Source of the DNA: Chrysoperla carnea
Taxonomy: Eukaryota > Arthropoda > Insecta > Neuroptera > Chrysopidae
Direction of reading: 5' to 3'
NCBI RefSeq assembly: GCF_905475395.1
Contig: NC_058341.1
Coordinates: 36,223,501-36,287,500 of the forward strand
Length of the DNA: 64,000 nucleotides
The notes under the pieces were generated by a model. The model was not told the DNA's origin. It saw only the letters and a list, made by a program, of their open reading frames with translations, and ran no database searches. Of this stretch, positions 41,205 through 52,100 are shown in pieces (within the stretch, counting starts at the first letter, position 1; each line of letters starts with the position of its first letter). A program made the position numbers and the translations under genes.

Positions 41205-44200
41205 AGCAATAAATATATCGAAAATTGAACTTAACTAATACATTATCAAAGAGTTGAGTAGGGTCAGAATGCAAAAAAGGTTTAATTTCTCAAAAGCTTT
41301 TTATTATATAATAGACTATATAACGGAATTTGTTTCATGTTTAAAACGCATTATCTAACATTAGGATTGGGTTGGACCAACGAGGGTTAAATTCAAACAA
41401 AGGCAATGATATACGCCTTCTCGTGCATAAATCTGCCCTAATAATCTCTTTAGGAGAAAAGTCATTGATTAAATTTTTAAACACCTATCCAAAAACACAA
41501 GCCTGTCCATAAATTAGCGAAATTTGTTCCGACCTTGCCTATTGCATGAGGCATCTCGTAACATGGGTCTTAATAAAATTGAAGCCTACCATTGACTTTT
41601 TTTCTAAGTGAATATTAGACATATTCTACCGAAACAATTATTATGTTGGTTTAAATTTTAACCGCTTATATCTCCAAACTCTCTCATTTTTAACCCTATG
41701 TGCTTGTGGAGATGTGATCTACTTTTCAAGAATAATCAATACCTACCGAGTTTGACTGGAAGTCAAAAAATACGCAAGATCCTGAGAATTAATTTTTGAA
41801 ATCATGCTGAATCGTGAGATTTGTGTTTAATCTATTCGATTTTTTATTTAAAAGAATTTAACTACAAAGTTTTAACAATTTTTATTAGAAACATCATTTG
41901 TTCGCAACTTTTTTTCAAAATTCGAATAACTACAATAAAATAAATAAACTGAAAATTTTAACAGTTTAACAGTGTAAACCACTCCCAACTCCAATGGTAT
42001 ATATATTCCTACAAGAGAGCAGATAAACATGAAGTAATTTCCTGAATGCGGTTGTATCGGTTTCTGTATTTCAGAATTGATAGTATGAATTGGCCCTTAA
42101 TTTCCAATCATAATTTTGAATATAAATTTATATGAAAAAAATAATTTCAAAATATTAAAATATTATATATTTCGAATTTTTTTAAAATAAAATTTGTATC
42201 TAGTGTATTTCTTGTAAATTGATCATTTTAGTTGTCAAAATTTAGAATTTTTTTTGTTAATTTACCATCGTGAAATGATGAAAATCAAGTAACGACATTC
42301 GTTAAAAGAATTCCGATAATGTTTGTTTTTATAAATAATTTTTACAAATTAATAATTAATTCAATGCCTGTACTTGTTTTTGTGATATGTTTTGTAATGT
42401 TCATTTTACTAGAAAAATACTATAGATTAGTTACATAATATTGTTACACTTGTTATAAATAAGCACGCAAATTAAAAATTTTTCTCTACTAAAAATCTAA
42501 AAATTTGAAAATTTGACCTCATATAAATTTTAGTTTTATGTTTTTATTTGTTTACCTTGAAGAGAGACAATATTTTCGAAGTACAAAAATCGTTCATAAA
42601 GAAATTCATACAGAACTCGGAATTCGAACTGTAATCTCACATCGTGATTAGAAGAGGTTCAGGCTTTAATCTCGAGAACTGTGTCTTAACATTTCAATTA
42701 TTTTTATCAATTTTTGTATATATGAGTGGCAGAAAGAATGTCTCTTTTTCATTGGAATTGTATTTGCAAGGAACTCAGTTTTTAATGGTTGTAAATTGAC
42801 TTTTAGATCACTTCGTCTTCTCTTCAATTTAAACACAAAAAAATAGTTAGAATTTGAAATGAACATTTCAATACAATTCTCTAAAAAAATACATCCCCGA
42901 CATAATCACAATAAATAATTTAATAATTCGTAAATAGGCCGAGTGACGAAAGGATTGTGCATTTAAAAAAAATATATTGGTAAATGAGAGTAACTTTCTT
43001 TTGATCATATCCATCTTTATATTCCGAAAAAATTATTTGTTTTTTTCACGTGTATAGTTTTTTTTTCTGTTGACTTATGAATTGAGAGGAATACAAAATA
43101 CCGATAAAAATGTTAGTTGATAGCCAAGTTCGAAACGATTTTTACGTAGACTTTTTGATTCTGGGCGTATGATAATTATTTGCTTTTTTTACTTGGTAAG
43201 TAAAAAAAAGTTTTTTACTTGGGTTTGCTTTAAGTTTTACAGTAAAAATATGCAATTAGTTTCTTATTAGTCATGCGGGAAAGTAATTTTATGCTATGAT
43301 TGTACGCGTAATCGTAGCCAATGAAATAGAAAAAGCAATTATATAATAATAATATTATTGTAAGCTATTCGTGCAGTTGTTGTCTATTGTCCACTTGAGC
43401 AGATGGACGCATACACTTCGTGTACTTGCTTAAATCGCTCACAACGGAGATAGACAACTTATTGCACTTACTGCACAATTTACTATTAAAAATTTTAAAC
43501 GGTTAGAACTTGAAGAAAACTGCATAAAAACTGTAAGAAATTTAATCAAACTTCATTTTTCACTGACACACATTTGATACCTTATTCTAATAACTAGTGA
43601 TCTCAGAATCATATAAAGTCTGCTAATATACTCTTTTCGACCATTCGTTAGCTATTTAAAAAAATTAATTTTTTAATTGTTTAATTGTTCTTTTAGTTTT
43701 TCTTGTAACTAAATTACTTACCGCCATTAGGCTTCAGCATATAGAAAAAGCGTCATGGAGCTTAACGATCAATTATAAAGAAATGCACGATTGAAATATG
43801 ATGTCCATCATATTTTATATGTGCATCGTTAAGCGCTTTAACGAGCGTTGCATCTGCTAAAAAGGTTCGTTATAGGACTTATTTAGTAGATAGAAGACGC
43901 TTCAAAGACTTTATTTGAGTAACAATAATAAAAAATGGGGTTAGATTATGCTTTTGTATTTTTTATTGGTCGATATTTAAAGCTGATTTGGATTGACTGT
44001 TTCTTGTCTTTTTTGGGGATTATTCAATATTTAAATATAAACATTCTAAATTAAATTGATGATCTGAACAAATTAGAGAATTAATTATTAAAAGATGTAA
44101 ATTCTGAAAATGAAATGAATAAAAAAAGGACCCCTACTATAAACGTAAACATAGACGTATTCAAGTCAATAATTGGTTATTAACACAGTAATTTTATATT

Positions 44201-44814
44201 CTCTCATTTCAAGGTATGGATTCTGTAAGACTGAATATATGAATGTATGTAATATATATATAAATATTTATATATTTATGTATACATTAATGTAATATAT
44301 ATTATATTAGCGTTCAAATTATAATGAATGTGTCAATTAATTTTTCGCGTAACTAATAAAAAATTGTGTATAGTAAATAAATTATTTTGTTCATATTTCA
44401 CCTTCTCCTAATTTTATTTTCATTTATAGTAAAATTAATGTTTCCAGGTGTCCCAATTTTATTTAATTTAGATTAATTCTTGATTCGGATCAGTGGCGTA
44501 TCTATTATAGGTCTAATTGGTGTAATGCACGAAGGCATCGAAGCTCAGAGGGCCGTCTAAGTAAATCTCGTGGCTGCAATAGTTTTTGAACTACTATTTA
44601 TTGCAATAAAATTTGAAACATATGAAAAAAATTGCTCTAACTTGAGAAAATTCGGTTTATGGAATATTTTTGACCCAATAAATATAAAAATCAGAATCAT
44701 TTGACGATCGATCGAGTATTTTCTATAGTAACGAACAATTCGTATATAGATTCGTGTATTTTAAACAGATTTTACTCATCTAGTAGGCAATCATCTGAAT
44801 TTTTGTATTTTTAA

Positions 44815-45095
44815 GCCCCGAATCTGTCTGTGGCATCGTAGCGCCTAAACGGATGAACCAATTTGTATTTATTTTATTTCGTTTGAAAGGTAATTTAACG
44901 GGGAGTGTTCTTAGCTATGTTTAGGGTTCAAGTGCGAGTTTAGGGTTCCGTACCCGGGACAACTAAAAAATAGACGTTGATCCTCAAAATCGGTTCAGTT
45001 TCAGCTCTACGGAAAAAGGTAATTTAATGGAGATTGTTCTTAGATACGTTTAAGTGCGAGTTTAGAATTCCGTACCCGTTTTTTTAAATTTTGTA
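44815..45095 (+). repeat. R2-family repeat, two partial units
   Basis: 'ggcatcgtagcgcctaaacg' then 'gttcttagctatgttt' and 'agtgcgagtttagggttccg' match the R2 core. A second partial unit with 'gattgttcttagatacgttt' follows at about 45025-45085. It is non-coding. Confidence 0.65.
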
Positions 45096-46578
45096 AATTT
45101 CACTAACGACTACACCTGTCTGATAAAAATAAAAATATGGTAATTTATGAGAATCTTGTTTTTTAAAGCTGTCTCGATGTAACAATTCAAAAATCACTTT
45201 TTATCAACGTTTGTTACAAATATTTAGTATTCTACGCCTCACAACAGTAATTATAAGCGTTTAATTAGCTGAAATTGAAACGGTACTCCATAGATTTATT
45301 GTTTGTGGACCAAACATAGACGATAAGAAGAAATTCAATTAAAGATTGTGAGCAAACCAGGATCATCAAAGGTGCAAATTTAATAAAACAAAATGACTTC
45401 GATAAACAAAAAATTTATTTTACGAAATTCAATTTAAAACAATAAATAAAAATTAACGTTTTTTTATTCAATATTAAATTTTGTTGAGTTAGAAATGAGA
45501 ATCTCTTATGACCTACGTTCACAAAACACGACCTCAGTGATTGAAAATATTTATATGACTGATTGTTTTACTACAGTGCTGGATTTATCTGTAAGCCGAG
45601 TAGGCCCGTATGTGTAGCAGCAAATTTTAAGAGCGGCAAAATTTTAGAAGTTGCTGGAAAAGATATTAGAAGAATAATACTATTACTCGCTATAAATCTT
45701 TTCACTTTCTTTCGAAATTACAATTAATTATTCCGCTAATTTAGGCAATATGTAGAAGTCTAAGAAATACGCAGAGCACTATTGGGGAGCTAAGTATCGC
45801 CTCATGGCGGCCAATTCCTAAATTCGGATTCAGCGGGTCAAAATACGCCGAAATACACTCCTTGTTCGGTGAGACCTGTAAATGCATACGAAACCCACTC
45901 AGCGCTTACACTACGGTAAGTAAATTTAATATAGTATTCTTTCATACGAATTAATTTTCACGCGTAAACATATATTACCTACAAACATATTGTAAGCAAA
46001 GTTTATAATTCCGTTATTAGCGCTTGTGCAATAGCTCGAGATTTTCTCTCATCACATGAGTAATGATTTTGGTACGAAAGACGGCCAGTCTGAAGGGATA
46101 ATTGTAGAAAAATTTGACCATTTTGACATCAGTCTATTTGTCTCAAATTCTGGTAAAAATCATTTAAAAAGGTACTTAGAATTCAAAAACTTAAATTTTG
46201 TTGGGTAAAATTTATGCTGATAATTAATATTATGATATTTGATAAAGAACCAACTCTTCAGAGCCCCACCTTAGACACCCAGAAAAAATACTGAAACTAT
46301 TTCTTGGCGTTTCCAGAATGTTACATTATCTGACATATCTAGTTTTCGGAAGTTTTTAAGGTTGCTTCTCCCCCTGTATATGATTATTTTCAAAATATTA
46401 AACAATTGGCTTCGTTTTCCATCTATTGACCACTACGAACTTACTCAAGCTACAAGATAAATCGAAATAAATGATATTTTTATTATGGTCAATAATAATT
46501 TCTCAAAAAATCGTTGGCACTTGTAGAACATATTAAATTTTTCTCTTGATTTAGTTATGTATATTAAAGTTTATTTGT

Positions 46579-47685
46579 TTAAGAGTCTGCCAAATTTGCC
46601 AACTTCTTCTTTTCAGGAACTATATTATGTGTTGTTTGTTGATGTAATTGTAAACTTCTAGCTTGATGGTACGCACGTGAACATATCGAACAAATAAATG
46701 GTTTTTCACCAGTATGAACTCGTATATGATCTTCAAGTTTTTCTTTACCTGAAAATGCTTTTGGACAATATTCACATTTATAAGGTCTATACTTCATGTG
46801 AGTAAATTTTATATGCTGTTTTTTTCGATGTTTATCGACAAATTTTTTATCACAAAAATCACATTTAACATTCTTAATTCCTACGTGAACCTCATTGAAA
46901 TGTTTTTTAAAGTTTGAACATGTTGTAAAAACTTTACCACAAGTATCACAGATTTTCCCTCGAATTTCTTTTGGATCTGTCTCATGCTTTTGTTTAACAT
47001 GTCTTTCATAAGAGTCTTTATTTATGAAAACTCGTGTACATTGACTACATGGAAAATGTGGATTTAAATGTCGTCGCTTCCTATGTATACGTAAGTTTAA
47101 ATTTGTTTTATATTCTTTATTACAAATAGTACAAGTTGTTGTATGTCTATCTTCTTTATGATTTTCTAAGTCCTCTGGTGAGTTGTAAACTTGACCGCAT
47201 TGCCCAATTGTACAAGGGAAAATATTTTCTGTTTCGAAATGAGCGAAATATTTATGTCTAATTAAATAATTTTCTAATTGATAAGAGTTATCACATAATG
47301 AACAAGCATAATAATTTGAGTTTGATTTTTGTGAAGTTTTCTTTTCTGGTTTATCACTTTTCAATTCATCAAAATTTTTTGTTTCAATCGATTCATCTTT
47401 TCCAATCTTCGAAGCCAATTCATCTTTTGTTTCGTTGGTCTCCACAGGTTCATTTTTTATTTCACAAGAAGCTAACCCTAGAGGATACTCAAAATCATCG
47501 AAGTTTGAATGTGATATAGAATCGTCATCATGTGTTTCAGTATAGTCTTGCTGATCAGTCTCTAATGTTTTAACTTGATTTTGTAAAGAAATTTGAGAAG
47601 TTTCGCATTGATTTTTAAATATTAAAACATTCTGTAATTGTTGCATACAAGTATCGCATATTACACTATTGTTGATATCAAAATC
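46579..47685 (-). CDS. ZAD zinc-finger 1, exon 4: ZAD second half and eight C2H2 fingers
   Basis: The acceptor reads 'ttaattttttag' ahead of GATTTTGATATC, adding DFDINNSVICDTC before Met152. This supplies the second Cys pair of the ZAD. After the ZAD helix (FKNQCETSQISLQNQ) comes an acidic linker. The fingers start CSLC, CTIGQC (C-x4-C variant), CTIC, CSQC, CDTC, CDFC, CEYC and CSIC. Finger 1 ends H-x4-H. The protein ends with a short basic tail. The whole finger array is on one exon, as is common in ZAD genes. Confidence 0.93.
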   Translation of the reverse strand, partial: DFDINNSVICDTCMQQLQNVLIFKNQCETSQISLQNQVKTLETDQQDYTETHDDDSISHSNFDDFEYPLGLASCEIKNEPVETNETKDELASKIGKDESIETKNFDELKSDKPEKKTSQKSNSNYYACSLCDNSYQLENYLIRHKYFAHFETENIFPCTIGQCGQVYNSPEDLENHKEDRHTTTCTICNKEYKTNLNLRIHRKRRHLNPHFPCSQCTRVFINKDSYERHVKQKHETDPKEIRGKICDTCGKVFTTCSNFKKHFNEVHVGIKNVKCDFCDKKFVDKHRKKQHIKFTHMKYRPYKCEYCPKAFSGKEKLEDHIRVHTGEKPFICSICSRAYHQARSLQLHQQTTHNIVPEKKKLANLADS

Positions 47686-49326
47686 CTAAAAAATTAAATA
47701 AATATTATCAATATTAATATTATCCAGTCAAATAGCACTTTGAAGGTTACAAAAATTCCCATGGACCTAAAAATTGATATAAATGTTCAGAAAACTATTA
47801 TAAATGAATTGTGAAAAGTCCCCATCAATCCCCTATGAGTCCCTATATCTTACACATACAAATTTTAAAATTTTTAGCATATAAATCAACGTCAAGAATT
47901 CCGTCCCTATTTTTATTTAGTAGCATGGCCTGAGTAATCTGTCTTCCATTCAATTATCAGCGTGGTGATGCTCGTATACCTGCCTCGTTTCAAAGGTCTC
48001 ATACTCCACAAAATACTGCTAGTCGTAAGTATTGAAAGGGGTGGTAAATTTTTAGAGTACCTGATAGACCAGATATTTGTAAAAATTCATGTGCAGTGTC
48101 GAAAAAATTGTATACTCGAAAGAGTTGCATTGATGCTGTGAAAAGGCAGCGCCAAATAGAAGAAGCTGGTTCATCAAAAATAAGTCCTCATATTTTTACT
48201 CGTATAACGGTTCAAAAATGTATTACGAAAAAAATAATTTGTTCAATTCTTTGAACCGCTATATCACGAAAATGGCAATACTTATGAATAAAGGTGTTGA
48301 GACACTTTTGGTAGAGAATCGGATTATCTATAATTTTTGCGGTGAAACTCATCGTTTTGCTGAAAAACGCGAAAAGCCTATTTTTGCAAACCTCCCGCCT
48401 CAATAAAATTTTTTGCACAAGGGGGATTGATGGGGACTTTTTACAATTCATTTATAATATTATTCTGAACATTCATATCAATTTTTAACTCTATGAGAAT
48501 TTTTGTAACCTTACTTATATTTTATGGACTAATTTGACTGGATAAAATAGGTATAAAATATTTAAACATTGATAAACTCACATTAAATCCAAGAAATGTT
48601 AATACAGAATACATTTCTGAAGAAAAATTTAATGTTCGAATTGAAGTCATTCGATTTCCAAGCCCTCCTAAACAACTGCGACATTTACGTGTAGTAGGAT
48701 ATTCACTTAAACAGGAAATAATTACATCATTTAATGGTTTAGATAATTTATAATTTAATTTTTCTTTCTCGTCTAGAATTTCAGAATCTTTTTAAATTAA
48801 ATAGCTTTTAACAAATTAAAACTCTCGGTTTTAAATTCTGTTCCACTTTAAGCGAATGTTGTGTTTCACAAACCTTACTTTCATACTTCGCTAATAGAGT
48901 TCAAATTTAAAATCTAAAGAATTAACTTAACGCACTTAAATTTTTTTGATATCTTTGCAATATTTATTATAATTACCTAGAACTTTCCGATTTCTTCTTT
49001 AAATTTAATAGTAATCGAATATACTTTATTAAACTTAAAGGCAGAATTTCTTCACATACTTCAAGTAATCTTCTTTCTAAATCATTATAGTTTACATTAT
49101 CTTTTCCCATTTCATTTTCTAAACTTTGAATTTGATTAAGTAATTTTTTATTAAGAACAGGAGCAGAAGTTTGTATCCCAGTTTTTTCTTTTAATACAGA
49201 TTTTGTTTGAGAAGTTATATTGGTCTTTTCTTCGAACAAATCAATATCGTTGTTTGATAAATCCTGAAAAAAGGTAAATGCAAAAGTGAAAAATAAGCCT
49301 ATTTAAATTAAATTTTTACACACCAT
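46579..49326 (-). CDS. ZAD-domain C2H2 zinc-finger protein 1, full gene model
   Basis: Model on the minus strand: 49326-49324 (ATG only), 49263-48977, 48705-48582 and 47685-46579. It totals 1521 bp, or 506 residues, with frame kept at every junction. Residues 1-96 are a Lys/Glu-rich N-terminal region. The ZAD runs from about 104 to 180, with its four zinc-binding Cys as CRSC (105, 108) and CDTC (148, 151). An acidic linker follows, then eight C2H2 fingers (about residues 266-490). A TGEKP linker joins the last two. ZAD proteins are insect nuclear regulators; the ZAD dimerises and the fingers bind DNA. An AATAAA sits about 4 nt past the stop. The two 5' exons are inferred; the ZAD and finger exons are firm. 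The paralogue lies at 52753-55051. Confidence 0.8.
47721..48544. mobile_element. 824-bp inverted-repeat transposon within a ZAD gene intron
   Basis: The ends are 'tatccagtcaaat' and its mirror 'atttgactggata'. Matching continues inward for over 100 bp, including 'ggttacaaaaatt', 'aaaaattgatat(a/g)aatgttc' and 'agtccccatcaatccccc'. The interior at 47964-48254 (plus strand) holds a decayed protein-like frame, described separately. No intact transposase. A TA at each end could be the target duplication. Confidence 0.75.
47964..48254 (+). pseudogene. Decayed ORF inside the 824-bp TIR element
   Basis: One frame reads through 97 codons with two internal stops near the start. The final 65 or so codons are open and compositionally protein-like (for example 'VPDRPDICKNSCAVSKK' and 'CIDAVKRQRQIEEAGSS'), ending at TGA 48254. 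I recognise no domain. It may be a transposase remnant or captured host exon. Confidence 0.3.
48582..48705 (-). CDS. ZAD zinc-finger 1, exon 3: ZAD first half
   Basis: The acceptor 'atttcctgtttaag' ends before 48705 and the donor GTGAGT begins at 48581. The exon encodes SEYPTTRKCRSCL followed by MTSIRTLNFSSEMYSVLTFLGFN, the first Cys pair and helix of the ZAD. The break after GFN is at the same place as in the paralogue (after NFE). Confidence 0.85.
48977..49263 (-). CDS. ZAD zinc-finger 1, exon 2: N-terminal region of unknown fold
   Basis: The acceptor 'taccttttttcag' precedes GATTTATCA at 49263, and the donor after 48977 is CTAG|GTAATT. It encodes about 95 residues: DLSNNDIDLFEEK, a Ser/Thr/Lys stretch, then two likely amphipathic helices ('LNKKLLNQIQSLENEM' and 'LIKYIRLLLNLKKK'). 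The split Ser codon joins exon 3 in frame. No known domain was recognised. The open frame has no in-frame ATG near its start, consistent with an upstream start exon. Alternatively this exon belongs to a different transcript. Confidence 0.6.
49324..49326 (-). CDS. ZAD zinc-finger 1, exon 1 coding part: start codon only
   Basis: ATG at 49326-49324 is directly followed by GTGTGT, a usable donor. Joined to exon 2 it gives MDLSNNDID with total length divisible by three. The alternative of reading on from this ATG meets a stop after seven codons. It is inferred from frame and splice signals only. Confidence 0.45.
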
Positions 49327-49496
49327 TGTTATTAAGGATGTTGCAGAAGTTTAGTTTGTAACAAATTATTGATTGCAGACCATCATTTCTATCGAATTAA
49401 AATCAAAAAAACTTAAGATTCTATTAAAAAATTGATAATTCGAAAAAAGAACTGTATAAATTTTAAAATGGAAATCTTGCAAAACTTGGTGTATGC

Positions 49497-49665
49497 TTTG
49501 TCAATATGACATTTGTTTAGGTTTGTTTGAAGATAAGGGCCGGTTCATTCGCTTTGTCAAAATGACATTTGTTTAGGTTTGTTTGAGGATAAGGGCCGGT
49601 TCACACGGTTTGTCAAAAAGACATTTGTTTAGGTTTGTTATTATTTTAGCGTAAAAGCCGGCTCA
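49497..49665 (+). repeat. 56-bp tandem repeat, three copies, near the ZAD gene start
   Basis: Units start at 49497, 49553 and 49609. Each contains 'tttgtcaa(t/a)a(t/a)gacatttg' then 'tttaggtttgtttga', and 'aagggccggttca'; the third is partly degenerate. They lie about 170-340 bp upstream of the ZAD gene's inferred ATG, on the promoter side. Confidence 0.8.
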
Positions 49666-50062
49666 TATTCATTTGTGGTCATTGTGGCACTTAGTTCTAT
49701 CAAACCAAAGTGGCACTGAGCAAGAGAGAGTGTAGATATGAGTGCTATTAGCTATTTTTGTATTAAAAACACCGCGGGGAGAAAAAATAGTTGAATTTAT
49801 CGAAAAAGAGCGCCCTAAAGCAAAAATGATAACCACCGTCAAGTAATAAATGAAATCGCTGCCGAGCACACTTGCGTAAAATTGTATTACATTTACGCGG
49901 TAAAGATACATCTTTGGTCGCGATAATCAATCAAAAGCCATATTAATTGGCGTTTATGAACCACAGTGGTCAAATATGACTTCGCCGACCTTGCGGAAAT
50001 AAATCTATTCGGGAACTTAGAGTATAGAGAACTTAAGAATACTTAGTTTGAAATTCAGAATA

Positions 50063-50285
50063 ATTCTGAAAATATTTAATAAATTATTAATCAATCATTT
50101 TATGACGGAAAATAGTAATAGATTGAGACTCTTTTGGAAGAAATATTCTAAGTTACTACTACTTTGTTACTGCTTTTCTGAAAAATTTATAGTAAATATT
50201 CCTTCCGAAAGATTCTCAATCTATGACCATTTTCTGTTATTAAATGATTGATTAATAATTTGTTTAATGTTTTCAGAATTTTTTA
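50063..50285. repeat. Foldback hairpin with about 90-bp arms
   Basis: The left arm ('attctgaaaatatttaataa', 'attattaatcaatcatttta', 'gaaaatagtaatagattgag') is mirrored by the right arm ending 'ttttcagaat' at 50281. There are only scattered mismatches. The loop is about 45 bp around 'ttactactactttgttactg'. The transcript of either strand would form a long imperfect hairpin. It is non-coding. Confidence 0.7.
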
Positions 50286-50692
50286 CCTTTTCAGAGATAG
50301 TAGAACAAATAAAACAGTAGGTTCTGTTTGATATTCCTGAAACCAACGTAAAGGATAAAAGACAAAGGAAACTATAATATTGAATAAGAATAATTAAACC
50401 AGAAATATTGATAAAAAAGATATTTTATTTTAGATATTTGTACATATTTCACCTAAAATAAATATCAATTAATAATAAGGATTATGTTATACAGTATGAA
50501 ATCAATTTTCGGGATAAGAACTTTTTCATTTTTTCTAAATTAATAAAAATTAATACAAATAAATAAAAATCTGTATATATTTTAAATTTTGTTTGATTTT
50601 TTTTCTACCCCATTTTTCCTTTCAGCACAAAATTATTAACTAATTAATTAATTAGTAAAGGTAAGTATTAAGTTAATAATATCATTATATAT

Positions 50693-50767
50693 AAGCCGGG
50701 TAGTTGTGTGGGTATAGCACTTGCCTCTGAAACCAAGGTACGATGGTTCGTACCCTGGCTAGCACGG
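50693..50767 (+). repeat. tRNA-like SINE head
   Basis: 'gttgtgtgggtatagcac' resembles a D-arm/A box. 'tgcctctgaaaccaaggta' can form an anticodon-type stem with a nine-base loop. 'cgatggttcgtaccctg' resembles a B box. The acceptor stem is imperfect, so this looks SINE-derived rather than functional. An inverted relative lies at 52035-52100. Confidence 0.5.
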
Positions 50768-51616
50768 GGATAACATTTTTGCTTTTAGATTAAATGAATT
50801 TTGTCTAATGTTAAAAATTTCTCACTCTTTTTATAGTTGAAATTATATATATAACCTACCTTCTTGTGTCATGTCATAAATCATTATTCAGCCAGGAGGT
50901 GGGAATTTAAATTATCATAAATTTCACTCTTTAAAAACATTCTCCTGCTACAAAATATTAAAAAATTTGTACAAATTGCTTAGCTCCGCGATCTTAGCAC
51001 CTCATTTGCGGAATTTCGATTGACCAATTATACCATCTGAAAGGTCAGAAATTGGTCATAAAAGGTCAGTTGGTCTCATTAATTGGTCAGCATCAGAAAA
51101 TTTTTTATTAAAGATTGAAAAAACTCCACCTATGCGCGATCGGGAAGCATTCGCTGATAATTGGTTCAGTTTAATTTTATATTCAAAAAATAATATAATT
51201 TCGAAAAAATTTTCAATTTTTTCAACATTTGTACTAGGAGAACATAAGTGGGAATTAGTAGTTCCTGATAAGGAGAAAGGTGAGTAAGTGTTTTCACCCC
51301 GAAAGTCTAAAATATTATTTTGGCAGAAAGTTATTGGTCTGCCCACTAGAGGTCACACTCACCAAACACGGGTGTGCAGACCACTAACTTTCTGACTTAC
51401 GAGGTGACAACAATTACCTTGCTATCAGGTACTACTTATTCCGTCCGTCCTTGATGTTCTCCTAGTAGAAATGTGAAAAAAATTGAAGTTTTTGAACGAA
51501 AAAAAACTAATTTTTTCATCATTTACTAGGCAAACATGCTGTGGTGGAAATTTGAAAAAAAATGAAAATAAAAATCAGATTTTGCTTAAAATATTTAATG
51601 AACTTTTTTTTAATAT

Positions 51617-51692
51617 ATGTCCTCACCTAGTTTCGAACCAAGGGACTAATTATTCAAAGTCAGATACGCTAACCATTATACCATTAGGGCTC
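51617..51692 (-). repeat. tRNA-Gln(TTG)-like sequence, probably a pseudo-tRNA or SINE
   Basis: On the minus strand it reads 'gccctaatggtataatggtt', a good A box, then an arm with the loop 'ctttgaa' (anticodon TTG), then 'cttggttcgaaactagg', a B box. This resembles eukaryotic tRNA-Gln(UUG). The anticodon stem is weakly paired and the acceptor stem has mismatches, so function is doubtful. Confidence 0.45.
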
Positions 51693-52034
51693 TGTTATTC
51701 GTATTAATAAATAATTATATTCATATTTTCGACTTTCTTAAATTATAACAAAAAGTAAAACTCATTTTCGGAAAATTTTGAGTAGTATTATTACAAAAAA
51801 AATGGCAAACGAAGTTTGAAATACTTACCTATCGTGAAGTTCGAAATACTTACCTATTTTTAAGTGAAATAATATTGTATAGCTACAGAGAGATGGGGAA
51901 AAATAAAATAAAAACAGGGTTTGAGTTTTCAACTTTATTTAAATGAAATCAAAATACATAAAAACTATTTACGAATTACTTGCACATAATTCCATATAAT
52001 TAATTTCATCTTAAAAAAATTTTTTTGCATCAAC

Positions 52035-52100
52035 TTTTGACACGAACCACCGTACTTTGATTTCATAGGCAAGTGTTATACCCACACAGTCACTCGTCTT
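52035..52100 (-). repeat. tRNA-like SINE head, inverted copy
   Basis: The reverse complement reads 'gactgtgtgggtataacact' and continues 'tgcctatgaaatcaaagtac', then 'ggtggttcgtgtca'. It is clearly related to 50693-50767. It lies in the right arm of the large inverted repeat. Confidence 0.5.

Larger units (their letters stand above)
38240..46560. other. Intergenic region between receptor and first ZAD zinc-finger gene
   Basis: This is about 8.3 kb of AT-rich sequence with no supported gene. It contains a TA microsatellite near 38500, a tandem duplication at 39590-39860, an R2 copy at 44815-45095, and a SINE-end fragment near 45515-45545. Two lone 'cagtg(g/c)...' repeat starts lie near 44493 and 45573. 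Plausible but weak open frames exist (see 40986-41204). At 43806-43830 a short palindrome ('aatatgatg'/'catcatatt') is present. Confidence 0.6.
47686..48581 (-). other. Intron 3 of ZAD zinc-finger 1, mostly a TIR element
   Basis: The intron is bounded by the donor GTGAGT (48581 downward) and the acceptor TTTTAG (47686). Of its 896 bp, 824 are a single inverted-repeat element (47721-48544). Without the insertion the intron would be about 70 bp, typical of insects. Confidence 0.8.

Noticed and set aside
42600-42680. tRNA-like sequence on the minus strand with 'cagttcgaattccg'
   Set aside because: Only a B-box-like stretch is convincing; no A box or cloverleaf could be drawn, so it was not called as an RNA gene or SINE.
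44490-44560. Lone 'cagtggcgtatctatt' resembling a hAT end
   Set aside because: No inverted partner or 8-bp duplication was found nearby; it may be a degraded repeat end.
51056-51346. 96-codon minus-strand frame near the centre of the large inverted repeat
   Set aside because: It runs through the foldback arm and a tRNA-like border, with no recognisable domain; better explained as repeat sequence.
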